Assembly: GCA_025201375.1 (NCBI GenBank)
Contig: JAIWZP010000087.1
Coordinates: 21,792 to 85,791 of the forward strand
Source of the DNA: Gongronella butleri
Lineage: Eukaryota; Mucoromycota; Mucoromycetes; Mucorales; Cunninghamellaceae
DNA length: 64,000 bases
Direction of reading: 5' to 3'
In this document: positions 45,001 to 56,788 of the stretch, in pieces
Position numbering within the stretch: position 1 is the stretch's first letter
Layout of the letters: every line of letters begins with the position of its first letter
The notes under the pieces: generated by a model
What the model was told of the DNA's origin: nothing
What the model saw: only the letters and a program-made list of their open reading frames with translations
The model's database searches: none
Translations under genes and position numbers: made by a program

Positions 45001-45610
45001 GATCGCACTCATTTTTGGCTTCTTCCGTGGTTTTCCCAGGCGGCCATTTATTTGTGTGAGTTTGGCTTGATTCCATGGACTCATTTTTCAACTTTTTTTT
45101 TGCTAGAGCTCGGCTACAGCCAAAAAATTGATGGCGAGTTTGGGCGTCCCACCTACTTTGGACAGCTGCAAAGAGAGTTCCAGTCGGCTTTCATGGCCAC
45201 CAATTCACGTTTTGGCACGTTTCAGAGGTTGGTAGAGCCAGAGCCGTGTGTTACAAAGTATGCTTGTTTGACGCATTGGTCTAGATATTATTGTTCAAAT
45301 GTCCCCAGGTTCAAATCACTCAAAGGTTGAGACAAATACGCAGCGGTATCGAGTTTTCTCGTGGATCTGTCAGTGTAATCCTGCAGCATGCGTGAAAATA
45401 TGGCCAAAAGCACCTTGGCAGTTCATTTTCCCGGGACATGGACAGAATCCTCCTGGGAAACAAGCACCAAGGAGATTCTGCAACGCAAACGAACCACAAC
45501 AGGGGGTTATTACCAATTTCATACGCCTTGGTGAGGTCAATGAATCAAAAAATTCTCTTTTTTAACTTTATCTACATGTTTTAAAAAAGAAGAGAGGGGA
45601 GAGGGGGTAA
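45001..45610. other. intergenic region with an isolated open frame
   Basis: The frame at about 45105-45330 encodes LGYSQKIDGEFGRPTYFGQL and EFQSAFMATNSRFGTFQRLV, which reads like genuine protein (low repetitiveness, mixed composition) and follows a TTTGCTAG acceptor, but has no visible partner exons or known domain. It may be a gene fragment. Sequence from 45330 to 45610 shows nothing. Confidence 0.35.
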
Positions 45611-46294
45611 CTAAAAGTACTGCCGCAGGGCGCCATCGTGCATCAGGTCGTCATTGCTGGCAATGATGTGGTAGGTATGTAAGAGCAAGCGCGGGAAGCG
45701 CGCTGTAAAGTAGAACAAGTACTGATCTGGTGGCTCGCCCAGTGTCTTTTTGACATTTTCCGGCAAATCTTGCCAATGGTGTTTCTAAAAAAAAAAAAAA
45801 AGAGAGAACGACCATGTGAGTATGGGATTGGACGATGGTAGCAAGGCATTTGAGCGCGACCCGAGGCTAATTGGCATAAAATCACGCCTTTTTAGGGGGA
45901 CCGACGTGATATGCATTTGACGCAGCACGCATGAAACGGATGAAATGACATCTGGCAGCTCAATTCCGTATATGGACGCGTCTGGGCGGACCATGACGCG
46001 GTTTCTCTTTTTTGCATTTTTTACCTTGTTTCGCAGAGCGCGTAATAGATCACGGACCCGCCGGCCATCGTACTTGCGAAACTTGTGCAGGTCATTGGCA
46101 ACGACGCGGTCGATGCGGCGGTACCAGTCGTAGCCGATGATGGCCTTGGCCTCGGACTCGAGCGACACGAGCAGCGACGATGGTGGATCGCGTGGCTCGA
46201 CTTCAAACCTGTCCGACACGTCCTGTAAAAAGGCCAGCCGCTTGGCAGGTGTCCAGAAGAACGGGTGCGCCAGCACGCGGTCGGCCGTCGGCCT

Positions 46295-46331
<37 letters not shown>

Positions 46332-49300
46332 TGAGATTTCTCAGATTTTGCAATAAAAAGAAGAAAAATGAATTACCTGGCCTTGGGGTTGGGATCAATC
46401 ATGGATTGGATGAGGTCCATTGCCTCCATGCCGTCCTCGCCCATGCCTTCGAGCTTGGTGAGGTCGTGTGTGCCGTTGAGAATGTTGCTTTCGCGGCCAA
46501 AGCGGTTGCCAAAGGGATGATCGCCACCGGTGAGCACATAGTAAAAGATGCAGCCACCCGAAAAAATGTCGATAGCGCGCGTGGCCTTGACGCGGCCAAT
46601 GCGATTGGGGTCGAGCGAGTCGGCGTTGGCGAGCGCGGAGGAGCTGCTTTCCGAGGCGGACGTGGACGATGTGCCAGAAATGGAAGCGGCGAGGGCGCCA
46701 GCGAGCAATTCGGGCGCGCGCCAGCCAGACGTGCCGGCGGGCGATGCAGCCGTGTAGTGGAAGCTGCTCTGGTCACCATCCAGCTTTTTGCACAGGCCAA
46801 AATCCGAAATGAGGACACGCAATGGCGATGTGGACTGTAAATGTTTTTTTGACGGCGCAATTAGAATGTTTTGCGGCTTGAGGTCGCGATGGACAATCTT
46901 GAGAGAATGCAAATGCTGGATGCCGAGAGTCATTTGACGCAAGACGTCGGCAGGATCCATATGATCGACCAATTTCATCTCTGCAACGGGCAAAACGCGA
47001 TCAATGCAGTCCTGAAGCGACCCGAGACACAATTCCAGGGCAATGTACAGAAATCGGTCGGTCTCCTCCTTGTAAAAATAACGAATGACATTGGGGTGGT
47101 CGTCGCTTTCTTGCAAAAGCTTCACTTCTTGGTATGCGACGTCGTAAAAGTCGATGAGCAGTCGCTTGACAGCAACGGCACGCCCATCAAACGTGCCCTT
47201 GTACACGACCGTACCATGGCTGCCATAGCCGAGCACCGAGTCGGAAATGCTGAGGATCGTCGATGGCGTTGCGGCCTGAAATCGTTGTAAATCCATGCCC
47301 GTCTTGCTAACCATGGTCCAGCTGCTATTGCCGCCGCCACCGCTGCCATTGATATGGGTGGTGGTGGTGCCACCAGACGTGAGACTTGCTCCAGGGACGG
47401 CGTCGTCACTGCGAGAGGCAAGAACGGGCAGCGCAGGCAACGGCTTTGTGTCTTTTTCCTTGTTCAATGGCATTGCAGGCGATGATGTTGCACTCGACGA
47501 CGCGCTGATGGTCGCGTCCGATGCATCCGGGGTATCTTGGCTCTGCTTGGTCATCGTCATCGATGGTTTGGAGGCCGGCTTCTTCTTGTTGGCGCGCTTG
47601 TTGTTGGCGGATGGCGAAGTAGATCGTAATTTCTTTTTGATGCTTTGGATTTTTTTGAAAAGTTTGAGAATGATAGGCAGGACGTGGGTGGAATAAAGAT
47701 CGTGGCAGCGCGCGCGGTGGACGTAGGCGGTGCCGAGAATGATGAGCAGGTACAGCTTCCAAAACCGCCCGAGTCCCTCGTAGAAAAAGCCTTCACGGTG
47801 GTAATCCAAATGGCGATAGTCGGGGCGGGTGCCCGAAGAACTGGCCGAGGTGGCATGGTCAGCTTTTGTGTCGTCGGGCGAAGTATCCGGGCGAACAGGT
47901 ACAGGAACAGCTGTAATGGAGATATTGTGCAGACCCGTCATACAATCGCCCTTCCATGGCGATGAGCACCAATGCCCATTGTCGACGTCCGTCTCACTGG
48001 CATCGATCCAGCGGCTAATGTCGCCCGGATATCGCTTGGTGTATTGGAAAGACCAGTCGGCAAGTTGTACAAGCGGGTAATGCTTGACGGACATCGCGTA
48101 CAGCGCGCCATCGTGAATCCCCACGTACGCCGACGCGTCACTGTTGAATTTGTTCACGGACCGCATCTTTAAAGAGTGCAGCATCTCGCCAATTGTGCCG
48201 TGATCCAGCTTCGTAGGTGCGCGCTGTTCAGAAAGCACAATCGCATAGTCCATGCTCATGTACACGTCGTATACGGCCACTGCAGGGAACGGCAGCGACT
48301 TGGTCCACATGTGGTTGCCTACAATCATAAAAGACGACGAATTGAGCATCGCTGTCGCCTCGTTTTTATCTTTTTTTTTTTTTTTACCACTGGTACGATT
48401 AATGGCGGTAATGTCGGCATTGGCATCCGGGGCGACATACACGTCCGAGGTGCCCATGTCGATGTTTTCGTTCCAATTCATTGCATTGGGTTCATATTCG
48501 CTGTAGGCGAGCTGCCAATGCATGTTGCTGCGCTCGTCACTAATGTGCACCGTGTATTCTAATCAAGGGGACATGGAATTGAGTCAAGATTCCTCATTGT
48601 GCCTTTTTCATTTTTTTTTTTTTTTTTTTACCATTGCGGGCTATGTAGATTGTATGTGGGGGAAGACGGTGGCGCTCACTGATGGAATCTTGCAAAGTGA
48701 ATTTACGCAACACCTTGCCGTTGCGCGGATCGAGCGCAAAGACGACGGTGACCTTGTCACCGACAAAGATCACATCGTCATCCATCCGTGCGCGATGCAC
48801 AATGTCTTTCATTGTAAAAGGGAGTTTCTATAAATAACAAAAAAAACAAGAAAAAAAAGGTATGTCCTCGCTAAATTAGCACGCAAAAGGCCAGACTCCC
48901 GTCGTCCTCCCCCCCCTTTTTTTGTGCTTCACCTCGAGGGGTTCGCCGTCCAAATACTTGTAGAGGACGCCGCCATCACAAGGCTCAATGATATAGGCAA
49001 TGCCCTCGTCGACAGGATTTTTCCACATGCTGAGCTCGTTTGAGGCGCCAGGACTGTTTTTAAAGACAATGGTTTGATTTTCATCGTCCATGTCATCGTC
49101 GTCGAGATTGTCCATGAAGCGGTGCAGAGGGTCCATGTCGTCAATGCTCTTTTCTAAACGAGATTCGTATCGGATGGAAGATTTGACGAGTGATGAGTGC
49201 GCGCGAGTGGTGGACCCGCCAATGGTCCAGTAGACGGTGCCATCATATCGTCCCACGGCACGAATGGACCCGTCCAATGTGGTGACAATCACCATGTCCA

Positions 49301-49556
49301 CAAGTACAAATGGTTTCGGCTTCTGATTGTGCTTTTCGTGTTGCTTTCCAGGCCCCGATGGCAGCACTGTTGGCGCATGCACGCGCGACGCTGCTGGCGG
49401 CCTTGGCAACGCTGTCACCGTCGACCGCCGCTGAACATGCTGCAGTTGGTAGCAATCGCCGCCGTCTGAACACCCTTGCGGCTGCGCTGCCACGCAAAAC
49501 ACACTCACCAAAGCCACGACCATGGTCAAACAATACCAGACGTGCACTCTTTTCAT
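45611..49556 (-). CDS. IRE1: IRE1-type ER stress sensor kinase/endoribonuclease
   Basis: Transmembrane sensor of unfolded protein in the ER lumen that cleaves HAC1/XBP1-type mRNA. Six exons give 1124 residues: 49556-48933, 48827-48632, 48558-48388, 48318-46377, 46292-46025, 45784-45611, all phases consistent. A signal peptide (residues 1-24) precedes a luminal beta-propeller-like domain with VTTLDGSIRAV and ALDPRNGKVLRKF strands. A membrane helix lies near 518-537 (KLYLLIILGTAYV). After a basic Ser/Thr-rich linker the kinase domain (about 685-985) shows GYGSHGTVV, VAVKRLL, HRDLKPQN and DFGL. The KEN RNase domain ends the protein; its YDGRRVRDLLRALRNK-KHHW block contains the expected Tyr, Arg, Asn and His catalytic residues and is interrupted by intron 5 exactly at RNK|KHHW. 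Intron 3 is 69 bp without stops. Confidence 0.96.
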
Positions 49557-50115
49557 ATTGGAAGCATAAGGGCAAGCGAAAAAAAAAATAAAAAAAAGAA
49601 AGAAGAACAGGGAAGAGCAAGGAAACAAAATTGGTTGGGCCTGGCCACCCCCAAAAATAAACGCTTTCCCCTTTTTCAATCACCGATCCCTGATTGGCTG
49701 GCGGCCTCGTCCGCCCCTCGTTTTGCCTGAATTCCCTGTGATCATCACACTCAGATACGTGCAAAGCGTGCCAAAGCGTGTCGCTGACGCGCATAAATGA
49801 AATAAATAGAATGAAAAAAAAGTACCCTTTGATTCTCAAGCCACTCTTTTTCTTGTTGATGTCGCTGATTTCAGCTCTGTCCTGTTCATTTCTGCCATTT
49901 GTTTTACTTTTTGCCTGCGCAAAACCAGAGCCAGCAAGGTGTCCAAAGGCGTACAGCCAAAGGAAGCGTCCCGTCCCCAGCAGAGCACGAGTCAATTCAC
50001 TTTCTGTCTCTCTCTTTTCTTGGCCAATTGATCTTTGTAGGAGATGAATCTATGCTTTTATGTGTTTCTATTGGGCAAAATATCATACATGAATGCAACG
50101 GCTCTTGTGCATAGC
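49557..50115. other. intergenic region upstream of IRE1
   Basis: Holds the IRE1 promoter and the 3' flank of the TACO1-like gene. An inverted CCAAT-like word (GATTGGCTGG) lies near 49691. No ERSE-type element is evident and no gene is seen. Confidence 0.45.
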
Positions 50116-51337
50116 CTATTCGTCATCAATCTCTTCCTCTGGCAACACGGCATTTGAGTGGATCTTGACGACATCATCGAGATTCTCCATGTCATCCAGA
50201 CACTTGGCAACAGCCTCAATCGTCTCGGGGTCCGTAATCTCCATCGTCGATTGAGGCACGTACGTCGCCTCCATGGCGCGCACTTCGTATTGCTGCGCCG
50301 CCAGCGCCTTGCTGATATTGTTCAGCTCCGTAAAATCGCAAGTGATCTATCGCATGCCCACAAATGAGTCCAATTTTCACCTTTTTTCTTTCTTTCTTTG
50401 CCCTTACCTCGACCAAGTCGTCCACTTCCTCAATGTCCTCCGCACCAGCATCAATCGCAGCATCCATCATTTGCTCCAGGGAATGGCCAGATTCACCCGT
50501 GGCGAATTCAATCTTGCCCTTTTTCTCAAACAGCCAGCCAACAGACGACACAGAGCCACTAAAGAAAAAGATGAATTCACCAAGTCACGCGGCTCAATCG
50601 AATCCCAGTCCGGCTTACCCTAATCGGTTGAGCACCTCCTTGACTTCTTTGACTGTGCGCGATTTTTTGTCCGTGACCGCCTCGCTAAAAATAAGAAAAA
50701 AATGAGAAAATGAGGGATTTTCAGACCAAAAACGGCGCCAATTGGTCCTACATGATCATGGCAATGCCTCCAGGGCCATAGCATTCGTAAAGTACATCTT
50801 CCATCGCATCCCGGTTCTTGTCCATCGCCTGCAGGAAAAAAAAAGGGGGGCGTGTCAATCATTCAAGCGTAGCGCGACGCGTCGCATACCTTTTTCATTG
50901 CGCCTTCAATGCTATCCTTGGTCATGTTGGCCGCCTTGGCCTTGTTCAGGATCGACGCAAGGCGCGTGTTGATGACAGGATCGGTGCCGCCAGCTAATAA
51001 GAGTGAGAAAACAAGCAGAAAACGAGCAATTGAAGCGTACCTCGCACAGCCGACGTGATTTCAAGCGCGATTTTGGAAAACAGCTTGCTCTTTTTCGCGT
51101 CCTTGGCGCCTTTGATATGCTTGACCTTGCTCCACTTATTGTGACCCTAAGCTCAAACAAGCAAAATCAGCTTGCGATCGCTTTCGTGGTTGTCCAATTT
51201 CTCGTTCTTACGGCATAGCGGTGCTGCTGATACGTGGACCACGCTCCCAGCAATGATGCGCGACAGGGCTGCACGCGACAAAGAGGTACAAGCGGCGTAG
51301 ACACAGCACGTGCAATAGGACGGGCAAAGCGGTGCAT
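50116..51337 (-). CDS. Mitochondrial TACO1/YebC-family translational activator
   Basis: Seven exons give 286 residues: 51337-51212, 51146-51041, 50993-50890, 50828-50752, 50684-50619, 50558-50408, 50346-50116, every junction in phase. Residues 1-42 form an Arg/Ala-rich presequence without acidic residues, pointing to mitochondria. The mature part begins [25 protein letters not shown], the YebC signature, followed by [68 protein letters not shown] and a third-domain segment with the [13 protein letters not shown] strand. Bacterial YebC and human TACO1 relieve ribosome stalling (TACO1 for COX1; the yeast member is Dpc29). The ending EEEIDDE is typical. Exon 1 encodes essentially only the targeting sequence. 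It is divergent from the cyclin gene 180 bp away. Confidence 0.95.
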
Positions 51338-51516
51338 TGAAAAAAAAATTGGGGGGGGGAAGAAAGGCGTTGAATTCCTCAAGCCATGCATGCGGCCATT
51401 GAAATGGACAAGGGTCAAAAAAGAAAAAAAAAAAAAAAGACGCCGACCATTTGAAGACGCTCTCACCTCTCTTTCTTATTTTTTACTTTTTTTTTCTTTT
51501 GCGACTTGTTTACCCC

Positions 51517-52668
51517 ATGTCAAGACAACACCAGCGACGTGTCTCGCTTCGCAAAGAGCAGTCGCTAAAGGATAAACTCAAACATATTGATACCACCTCT
51601 AGCGTAAGAAAAAATGTGAAAAAAAGAAAAAAAAAAGAGTGACAGGACTATATCTCACACGGGTTTTCTCTCTTGTAGGTATACTACGGCAAGCTTGCCA
51701 TGGTCCATCCTCTCGTGATATCCATGCAAGAGCACCCGTGCTTGAAAATACCACTGGAATTCATTGGTAAGTGAGAATTTTCATGTGAATTGCACAAATT
51801 GACTGTGGGGTTTAGATATGACGGCGGCCTTTATTGCGACACTCATGAGCGGCCAAGACTATCTGTTGTCCATTCACACGTCTGGCTCGCTCGCCGCCTT
51901 GGACTCGTTCCGCTCACACGTCAATTTCATCCGACGCACTCTGTCACGCGCGCAAATCTCATACCACTCGCTCATTGTTTGCCTCTTTTACATCGACCAA
52001 TGGTTCCATCGACGACGCAAACTTGCCTTGCCCTCCACCAACTGGTCGGTCCGCGACTTGTTCCTGGCCAGCATCATTGTTGCCGAGAAATATTGGTAAA
52101 AAAAAAGATTTCGTTTTTTTTTTTTCGAGCTCAACTCTTTCAATTTAGGGTCGATTGCACGTGGTCGAGCCAGGGGTGGAGCGAGTGTACTCAATATCAG
52201 TACAGCATCCAGAAGATCAACGCATTGGAGCGGCAATTCCTCATGGAGATGGATTACACGCTGTCCATGTCCGACCAGGCCTACGATCAATTCTGCCAAT
52301 ACCTTGATTTCCGCGTTCACGTGCGGCAGTTCATGTTGATGCCTCCTGTGGCGCGGTGGGCGGCATCTACCCCCGCAGCCACACTGGCTCTTTCCTATCA
52401 CAATTTGCAAATCCTCAGTTCGCCATTGACACAGTCTTATGCGCAGCGCCTGCACCTGTCACTGCGGCCACTCGATGCCATGCTACTGTTCACCAAAATC
52501 ACCATCTCTGTCTCGATCGTTTACGCGGCTGCCATTGTAGCCAGCGCGCTTCTATACCACTACGCCGCACAAATCGTCATTCGCGCTTTGTGGGACCAAT
52601 TCCGGCAGCAGCCATTGTTGTCCGGCGTGGCCAATGACGGCTTCACGCTTGCACTCGCGTGCATGTGA
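51517..52668 (+). CDS. Pcl/Pho80-type cyclin-box protein with a predicted C-terminal membrane helix
   Basis: Four exons (51517-51603, 51679-51766, 51816-52095, 52149-52668) give 324 residues in phase. A cyclin fold spans about 60-195: FIRRTLSRAQISYHSLIVCLFYID, DLFLASIIVAEKYW, then SSQGWSECT and INALERQFLMEMDYTLSMS, the pattern of Pcl/Pho80 cyclins that activate Pho85-like kinases. Unusually, residues about 265-295 form a long hydrophobic helix (ITISVSIVYAAAIVASALLY), so the protein may be membrane-anchored. Partner kinase and process are inferred. The start ATG at 51517 follows a pyrimidine-rich leader. The REEP-like gene follows 150 bp downstream on the same strand. Confidence 0.82.
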
Positions 52669-52820
52669 TCATGATCAAATAAAAATCGCCGCCTTGACTT
52701 TTGTGGAGTTTGCTCCTTTTTTCGCACTCCCTTTTCTTTTTTTTTTTTTTTTTTTTTTGCCCTTCTCCTCTCCTTTACTACTTTTTTTTTCTTTTCTTAT
52801 TTATTATTTTGCGGGGAAAT

Positions 52821-54062
52821 ATGTCCAAACGGTCCGAGTCCATCTCGTCGTCCTTTTCGACAGTGGAAGCACGTCTTCAACAGCAACAGGATCCCCTTTT
52901 GCACGCGACTTCCTTGTCAGTGCAGCGCCTGCTCGACACACTTAACCGGCGATCGCCCATCAATCTCCGTTTGCTGACGGTGCCTCTGGGCAAGGCCGCT
53001 GTCAAGCGACTGCTGGCTGTCGAGGCTTTTTATGGCCGGTCGACACTTTTCCGCTTTTTGCTACGCCGCGGCGTCCCACCCGTGCCTCTTTTTCTCGCCG
53101 CCTCGGCGTCCCTTGCCTGGCTGCTCAAGCGGTTCTATACCCACCAAAAGCCCCTCGCCCTCAATGCCCTCGGCGTCGCGTATCCCGCCTATCGCTGTTG
53201 GCATCTTGTCAAGCGCCTCGACACTCACGGCCATCCAATGGACCAAATCAAGGAAGCAAAATCATGGCTCGCTTACTGGATGCTCTATGGCTCTCTCCAA
53301 GGTAAAATAAATTGGGGCAAACACAGGCGACCCAGGAGACACGAAAAAAAAAGAGAAAAAGCTTGGCTTATCTTCCATTTTGCTCTAGTGCTGGACAATT
53401 GGAGAACAGATTTGTTGTATTTGATGCCGAATTACAATCTGTACAAGATGGTGTTGCTCTACTGGGCACAGAGTCCACACTCCAATGGCGCCATGCTCCT
53501 GTATCAATCCATTTTACAAAAACCCGAGGATGACGACGACATGTACGAGCAGGAACACGATGACGACATGTATCAGCATCAGCACCAACACCAGCACCAG
53601 CACGAGCCATCAAAAGAATATCGTCACACCCCGCTGTTTGACGACAATAACGAGGAGGAGCTGACCATCACCATTGGCCACGCCGAGGACGACGACCACC
53701 GCCAACATCGATCCAACGCGACACCGACACATGGCTACCGCGTAATTGATGGGTACACGCCCCCCACACTCGCGTCACGCGACCTTGTCACCAGGGACAA
53801 CACACACAGCAGCGGAAGCAGCAGCAGCAGCAGCGATCATAGCCATCCTTTCCTCCACCACGACGCAAATGATCATCCAAAGCACCCAGTCGCTGCAAGC
53901 ACCAACGCTGTAAGGGAAAAAAAAACAACTTGCTCAAAAAAAAAAAAAGAAGCAATAGAATGCGCGGCTAAAAGCCTTGGGCAACGTGACTCATGCTTTT
54001 TTGGACACTTTTAGGATTACTCGATGCTGGTGCATCCAATGGCCACGGACCCAGCGTGGTGA
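52821..54062 (+). CDS. TB2/DP1/HVA22 (REEP/Yop1-like) ER-shaping membrane protein
   Basis: Three exons (52821-53301, 53389-53909, 54015-54062) give 349 residues in phase. The TB2/DP1/HVA22 region covers about 95-195: hydrophobic hairpins PLFLAASASLAWLL and LALNALGVAYPAYRCW, then the conserved EAKSWLAYWMLYGSLQ block, which continues VLDNW across intron 1, and YNLYKMVLLYWAQSP. Such proteins bend ER tubules and link them to microtubules or vesicle traffic. The N-terminal 90 residues include another weakly hydrophobic helix. The C-terminal third is a low-complexity, acidic and His/Gln/Ser-rich tail, absent from yeast Yop1 (180 residues). The last exon encodes only 15 residues. Confidence 0.9.
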
Positions 54063-55113
54063 AAAAAAAAAGGCGCGTCCAGTTTTGCTCCCATCCTTCT
54101 CTTCTCCTCTCCGCTTCCTTTTATACCTTGTTTTTACCTCGTACTTTGTCTATGTCTATTCTTATTCACGCCATATAGTCCCCGTTTTATTTTTTTTTAT
54201 TCGCTCCTTTCCTTTTACCAACACAAGCTCGCGTCGTAGCCCTGGCCGCGCGCTCGATAGATCGCAGCCGCGCAGTGCCAGGCACCTTCGTCATTAAAAA
54301 GCTTTGTTCCTCCCTCATTGATATTTAAATGACGACTGGCAGAATTGCCATGTGCGTTATCGAGGAAATCGCACTTTTATGATACAAAAATGCAGATAGC
54401 GAGATGCAAAATAGTACAAATATAAGGTTTTGGGCAATTTCGAGTTCAAAAAACAAGAATCGATGCTGGGCTATAGTTTACGCCATGACGCAGGTTTCAC
54501 TGGCGGGAGAGCAGGCCGGCAAAATATGAAAAACACGCACTTTGGTGTTTAAATGGTAAATGTGTATGGTTTTGTGCCGTGTAGCGCGATGCTTCAGGAA
54601 TCGAAATGGTAGCACGCGTCAGTTTCTGTCCACTGAGAGTGAAACATAGACGGACCAAGCGCTTTATTTGTCTGCAAAATCCAATACGGATAACATTTGT
54701 GCTTACCGGTATGTACATTTTCTCGGGTACTTGCTGAGATGCTGGCTAATTTTTTTTCACGCTTGCGGAAGCTTATTAAATTAATGTGAATGTCGACAAG
54801 CAGGTAGAGTCGAGCCAGCATCATGTTTGCCGAAAAAAAATCGAAAAAACGAGTTTTCAGATCATTGCAAACCAATTTACCGAAATCTTTGGCGCGTTCT
54901 CTCCAAAACGCATCGCATGAGTATGATCAGAATCAACATTGTTGTAGTGGAGCAGCAAACAACAATCGTGCATTTATCATATGATATTCCAGGATTTGCA
55001 TTTTTTTTTACGCGCATCTGACTTTTAATCGCGAGTCACTTCACTCTTTGCACGCTTAGTGTGATATTGGTTTTCAACGTGCGTGTCAATACCCGCGAAG
55101 TTTTATTTTCATG
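54063..55113. other. convergent intergenic region with an R2 repeat copy
   Basis: Between the REEP-like gene and the MedA-like gene. 54391-54636 is repeat R2 copy 2; the remainder is AT-rich with no supported gene. Confidence 0.5.
54391..54636 (+). repeat. dispersed repeat family R2, copy 2 (uninterrupted)
   Basis: Collinear with 31688-32317 but lacking the 303-bp inverted-repeat element. At the corresponding point it reads AAATGTG-TA-TGGTTTTGTGCCG with a single TA. Confidence 0.75.
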
Positions 55114-56754
55114 TCATTCTGAGGGAGAAAGGGGGGATGTGCTTAGAAATAAAAGAGGGTTTTGCGGCTGTTGGACGATCATGCTGTCACCTTGGCGCTG
55201 GTGGCTTGCGGTAACCGGTGCCGATGCGCAATACGGCGGTGCATGTGGGTGGACGGGCGAGGGATGTGGCAAGCAAGCAGACGCTGGTGTTGTGATGGCA
55301 ACGTGCTGCGGTGGCTGTGGCGCTGTTGTAGAATTGGTGTTGATGGCGGCGGGCATGTTGCTGCTAGTGTAGTGTGGCGTGTACTTGCGGATGATCTTGC
55401 GTAATGCATGGGGCAGGGTTTTTCCAAGCAAAGACCTTGACATCCTTTTCAATGTTTCGTGGCTTTGGATGTGGAAAGCCCATGATCAACTTGAAGAAAT
55501 CGGCGCAATCGGCCTTGCACTTGCTCACGGTCAGCGGCCGGAAGCCTTCCAAATTGCGTCGGATCCGGTTTTTTTCCTCGACGGTGAATTGCACGCCAAT
55601 CAGGCCCTCCAACAGATAGATGCAATCGACTGACGTAATGAAATAGTCATTGCGTTCGCGCCAGTAGATACACGAGACCACCAGGTACGTTGTTTGGTTC
55701 TTGTCCAATGCGGCATTGGATGAAGACGCCTGGGATGATGGCAGGTGCTGTCCTTGTTGTTGCGGTGGCATGGCGCCCGGATTGTCGTGAGCATGGTGTG
55801 CGAGCTGCTGATGCTGATGCTGTTGTTGCTGACGCTGTGATTGCTGCAATTGGAGCTGCTGCATCTGTTGCTGGTGCACATAATAATCAATGGGCTCAAA
55901 TCCGCATTCGACTTGCTGCGAATTTTCCATGTTGCTGACGTTTTGCCTACGCCAAAAGCGAACAAGGCGCCGACCACAAGACCACTCGTAGGGGGTCCAA
56001 TTGAACGTCATGGCCATCAAATCGCCACAGATCTTCAAATTGGCCTTGTTCAGCACACCTGCCAAGGGATGAATGCTGTTCATCGGGATGTTGCTTGTGA
56101 TATGCGATGTGTTCATTGGTACAGACGCACTGTGATTCGGCACGTAGCCATTGGTAGCTGTGGACGCGCCCGACGCGCTGTACATGTGGTTTACAGGCAT
56201 CGCAGCTGGCGACGACGACGTATAATGGCCCACTAAGCCATTGTACGATGCTGGCATGGCTTTCTGCAATTGTTGTTGTTGTTGCTGTTGCAATTGCTGC
56301 GATGGATGCTGTGGATGCTGCGGTGGTAGTTGTTGTTGTTGTTGTTGCTGCTGCTGCTGCTGTTGGTGTGACATAAGCATAGATGCCATAGGCTGATGAT
56401 AGACTATGGGTTGCTGCACATGGGGTTGCTGCTGCTGTTGTTGCTGTTGCTGAAAATGCTGCGGCGTGGAGATCGCCATGGACGATGTCGATGACATGCT
56501 TCCGGGCGTGTTCATATAGGCCGTCTTGCCACTGTTGCTACCACCGCCACTGCCGGTACCAAACGTGGACGCCTGCTGGGCAACTTTGTACATGTGGCTG
56601 GGTGACGCGTACAATTGGGCACGCAGTGCTTCGAGCTGCTGCGGCATCGACCCAAGCATCGACATGTTGGGCGTCGTCTGCTGGCTGGCACCATCATGGC
56701 TCAGTGGATCATCAAATGGCGCAAGCAGCTGTAGCAATTGCTGACAATCTGCGC

Positions 56755-56788
<34 letters not shown>

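Noticed and set aside
45220..45325. tRNA-like A box (CAGAGGTTGGTAGAGC) and B box (AGGTTCAAATCACTC)
   Set aside because: The words resemble tRNA promoter boxes, but no acceptor or anticodon stem can be folded and the region overlaps a protein-like frame; at most a tRNA-derived relic.
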